From the NCBI GenBank assembly GCA_947305445.1, contig CAMZDU010000094.1:1-5585 (forward strand): a stretch of DNA of 5,585 bases. The letters run 5' to 3'. Numbering within the stretch: the first letter of the stretch is position 1; each line of letters starts with the position of its first letter. The position numbers were made by a program, and so were the translations under genes. Origin of the DNA: an uncultured Selenomonadales bacterium. Its GTDB lineage: Bacteria; Bacillota; Negativicutes; Selenomonadales; Selenomonadaceae. Shown here piece after piece: positions 5,104 through 5,585 of the stretch. The notes beneath the pieces are model-generated. The model worked only from the letters and a program-made list of their open reading frames with translations, was not told the origin of the DNA and ran no database searches.

Positions 5104-5585
5104 TCAATTTTTGGCGATTTGTAAAATTTCCACTTCGCTCAATTCGACAACACGAGCAATTTCTTGCAACGTCAGAGTTGTCGTTAACAAATTTTTAACC
5201 GTGGCAATTTTATTCTGTTTAATGCCCTGTTGCCTGCCGCGTTCAATGCCGTAATTATATATGGCCTCTTTGTCCCAATCATGTCAAACAACTCCCATTC
5301 GTGTTCGGACAAAAATTGTTTCATCTCAGGTCGCTCAGTCATGCAATACTTATAGGCCTCGAAAAAGGCCGCATTAACGTACATACCTCTTTGCTTATTG
5401 GCGTTGAGACTTTCGACAAAGGCACAATAACCGTCGAGCGACAAAGACTTTTTCAACAGAGCGCGATTGCAAGGATAATTGAGATTGTAGAACTTAACCT
5501 TCAATTCCAAACTGTCGGTGGGTTCCGTAAAAGAATTACTCAATTTCAACTCAACGAATTCAGCGACATGTGCTCGCCCGTTATA
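5104..5585 (-). pseudogene. Rpn-family recombination-promoting nuclease / PDDEXK transposase-like protein, 3' part, frameshifted
   Basis: The frame enters from the right edge (base 5585) as YNGRAHVAEFVELKLSNSF and runs through KVKFYNLNYPCNRALLKKS to the helical segment ending EWELFDMI. Near 5274-5279 the frame breaks: the existing frame ends at 5184 with unlike residues, while the neighbouring frame gives WDKEAIYNYGIERGRQQGIK and ends NLLTTTLTLQEIARVVELSE, then VEILQIAKN and TGA at 5106-5104. That tail is typical of Rpn/PD-(D/E)XK proteins, which are DNA nucleases linked to recombination or phage defence and common in Negativicutes. One missing base (ATT TGG GAC read as ATTGGGAC) explains the break. 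The nuclease core is upstream of the window, so its catalytic residues cannot be checked. It may be a decayed copy or carry an assembly error. Confidence 0.75.

Noticed and set aside
5270..5285. Programmed -1 ribosomal frameshifting in the rpn-like gene
   Set aside because: No X XXY YYZ slippery heptamer in the zero frame and no obvious downstream stem-loop were seen; a lost base is simpler.

Overview
The window looks like a piece of a low-to-middle GC Bacillota chromosome, most likely a Negativicutes (Selenomonas/Veillonella-type) bacterium. This rests on gene content and order (a YqeK HD hydrolase, an LCP/LytR protein and the ribosome silencing factor RsfS in a row), on Shine-Dalgarno sites that closely match the Bacillota consensus, and on an Rpn/PDDEXK-type nuclease with the lysine- and glutamine-rich tail common in that class. 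The lineage is an inference; there is no rRNA or other decisive marker.

Layout. (1) Bases 1-188 are the 3' end of an IS200/IS605-type element: the last 46 codons of a TnpB, including the RuvC-III aspartate motif, then a perfect 18-bp hairpin and a TTCAA right end. An omega/reRNA probably covers this end and would take its guide from the bases after 188. (2) Bases 221-1114 (+) encode a ten-helix EamA/DMT transporter, whose leader starts directly at the insertion sequence end. (3) A bidirectional terminator at about 1120-1163 separates it from a convergent minus-strand operon. (4) Read 5'->3' on the minus strand, the operon is: rpn-like nuclease (enters from the right edge, frameshifted) - yqeK - LCP protein - rsfS - cvfB-like S1 protein - a citrate-lyase-ligase-like nucleotidyltransferase that is broken. 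Genes are 15 bp apart or overlap (11 bp for rsfS/cvfB, ATGA for cvfB/nucleotidyltransferase), except for an 87-bp gap before the LCP gene and a gap of about 135 bp after it, which holds an inverted heptad-repeat element.

How the genes fit together. YqeK (diadenosine polyphosphate hydrolysis), RsfS (ribosome silencing) and the S1 protein point to a housekeeping and stress-related translation operon. The LCP protein attaches glycopolymers to the cell wall. The nucleotidyltransferase may serve cell-surface or cofactor chemistry, but no partner genes are visible.

The most interesting signals are traces of mobile DNA. A 34-bp palindrome (1932-1965) lies inside the nucleotidyltransferase gene and shares 17 exact bases with the TnpB element's right end; removing it restores the reading frame. 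A second, single-base frameshift lies in the same gene, and another in the rpn-like gene, both at a TTGGG run. I see no CRISPR array, tRNA, rRNA or convincing new defence system.
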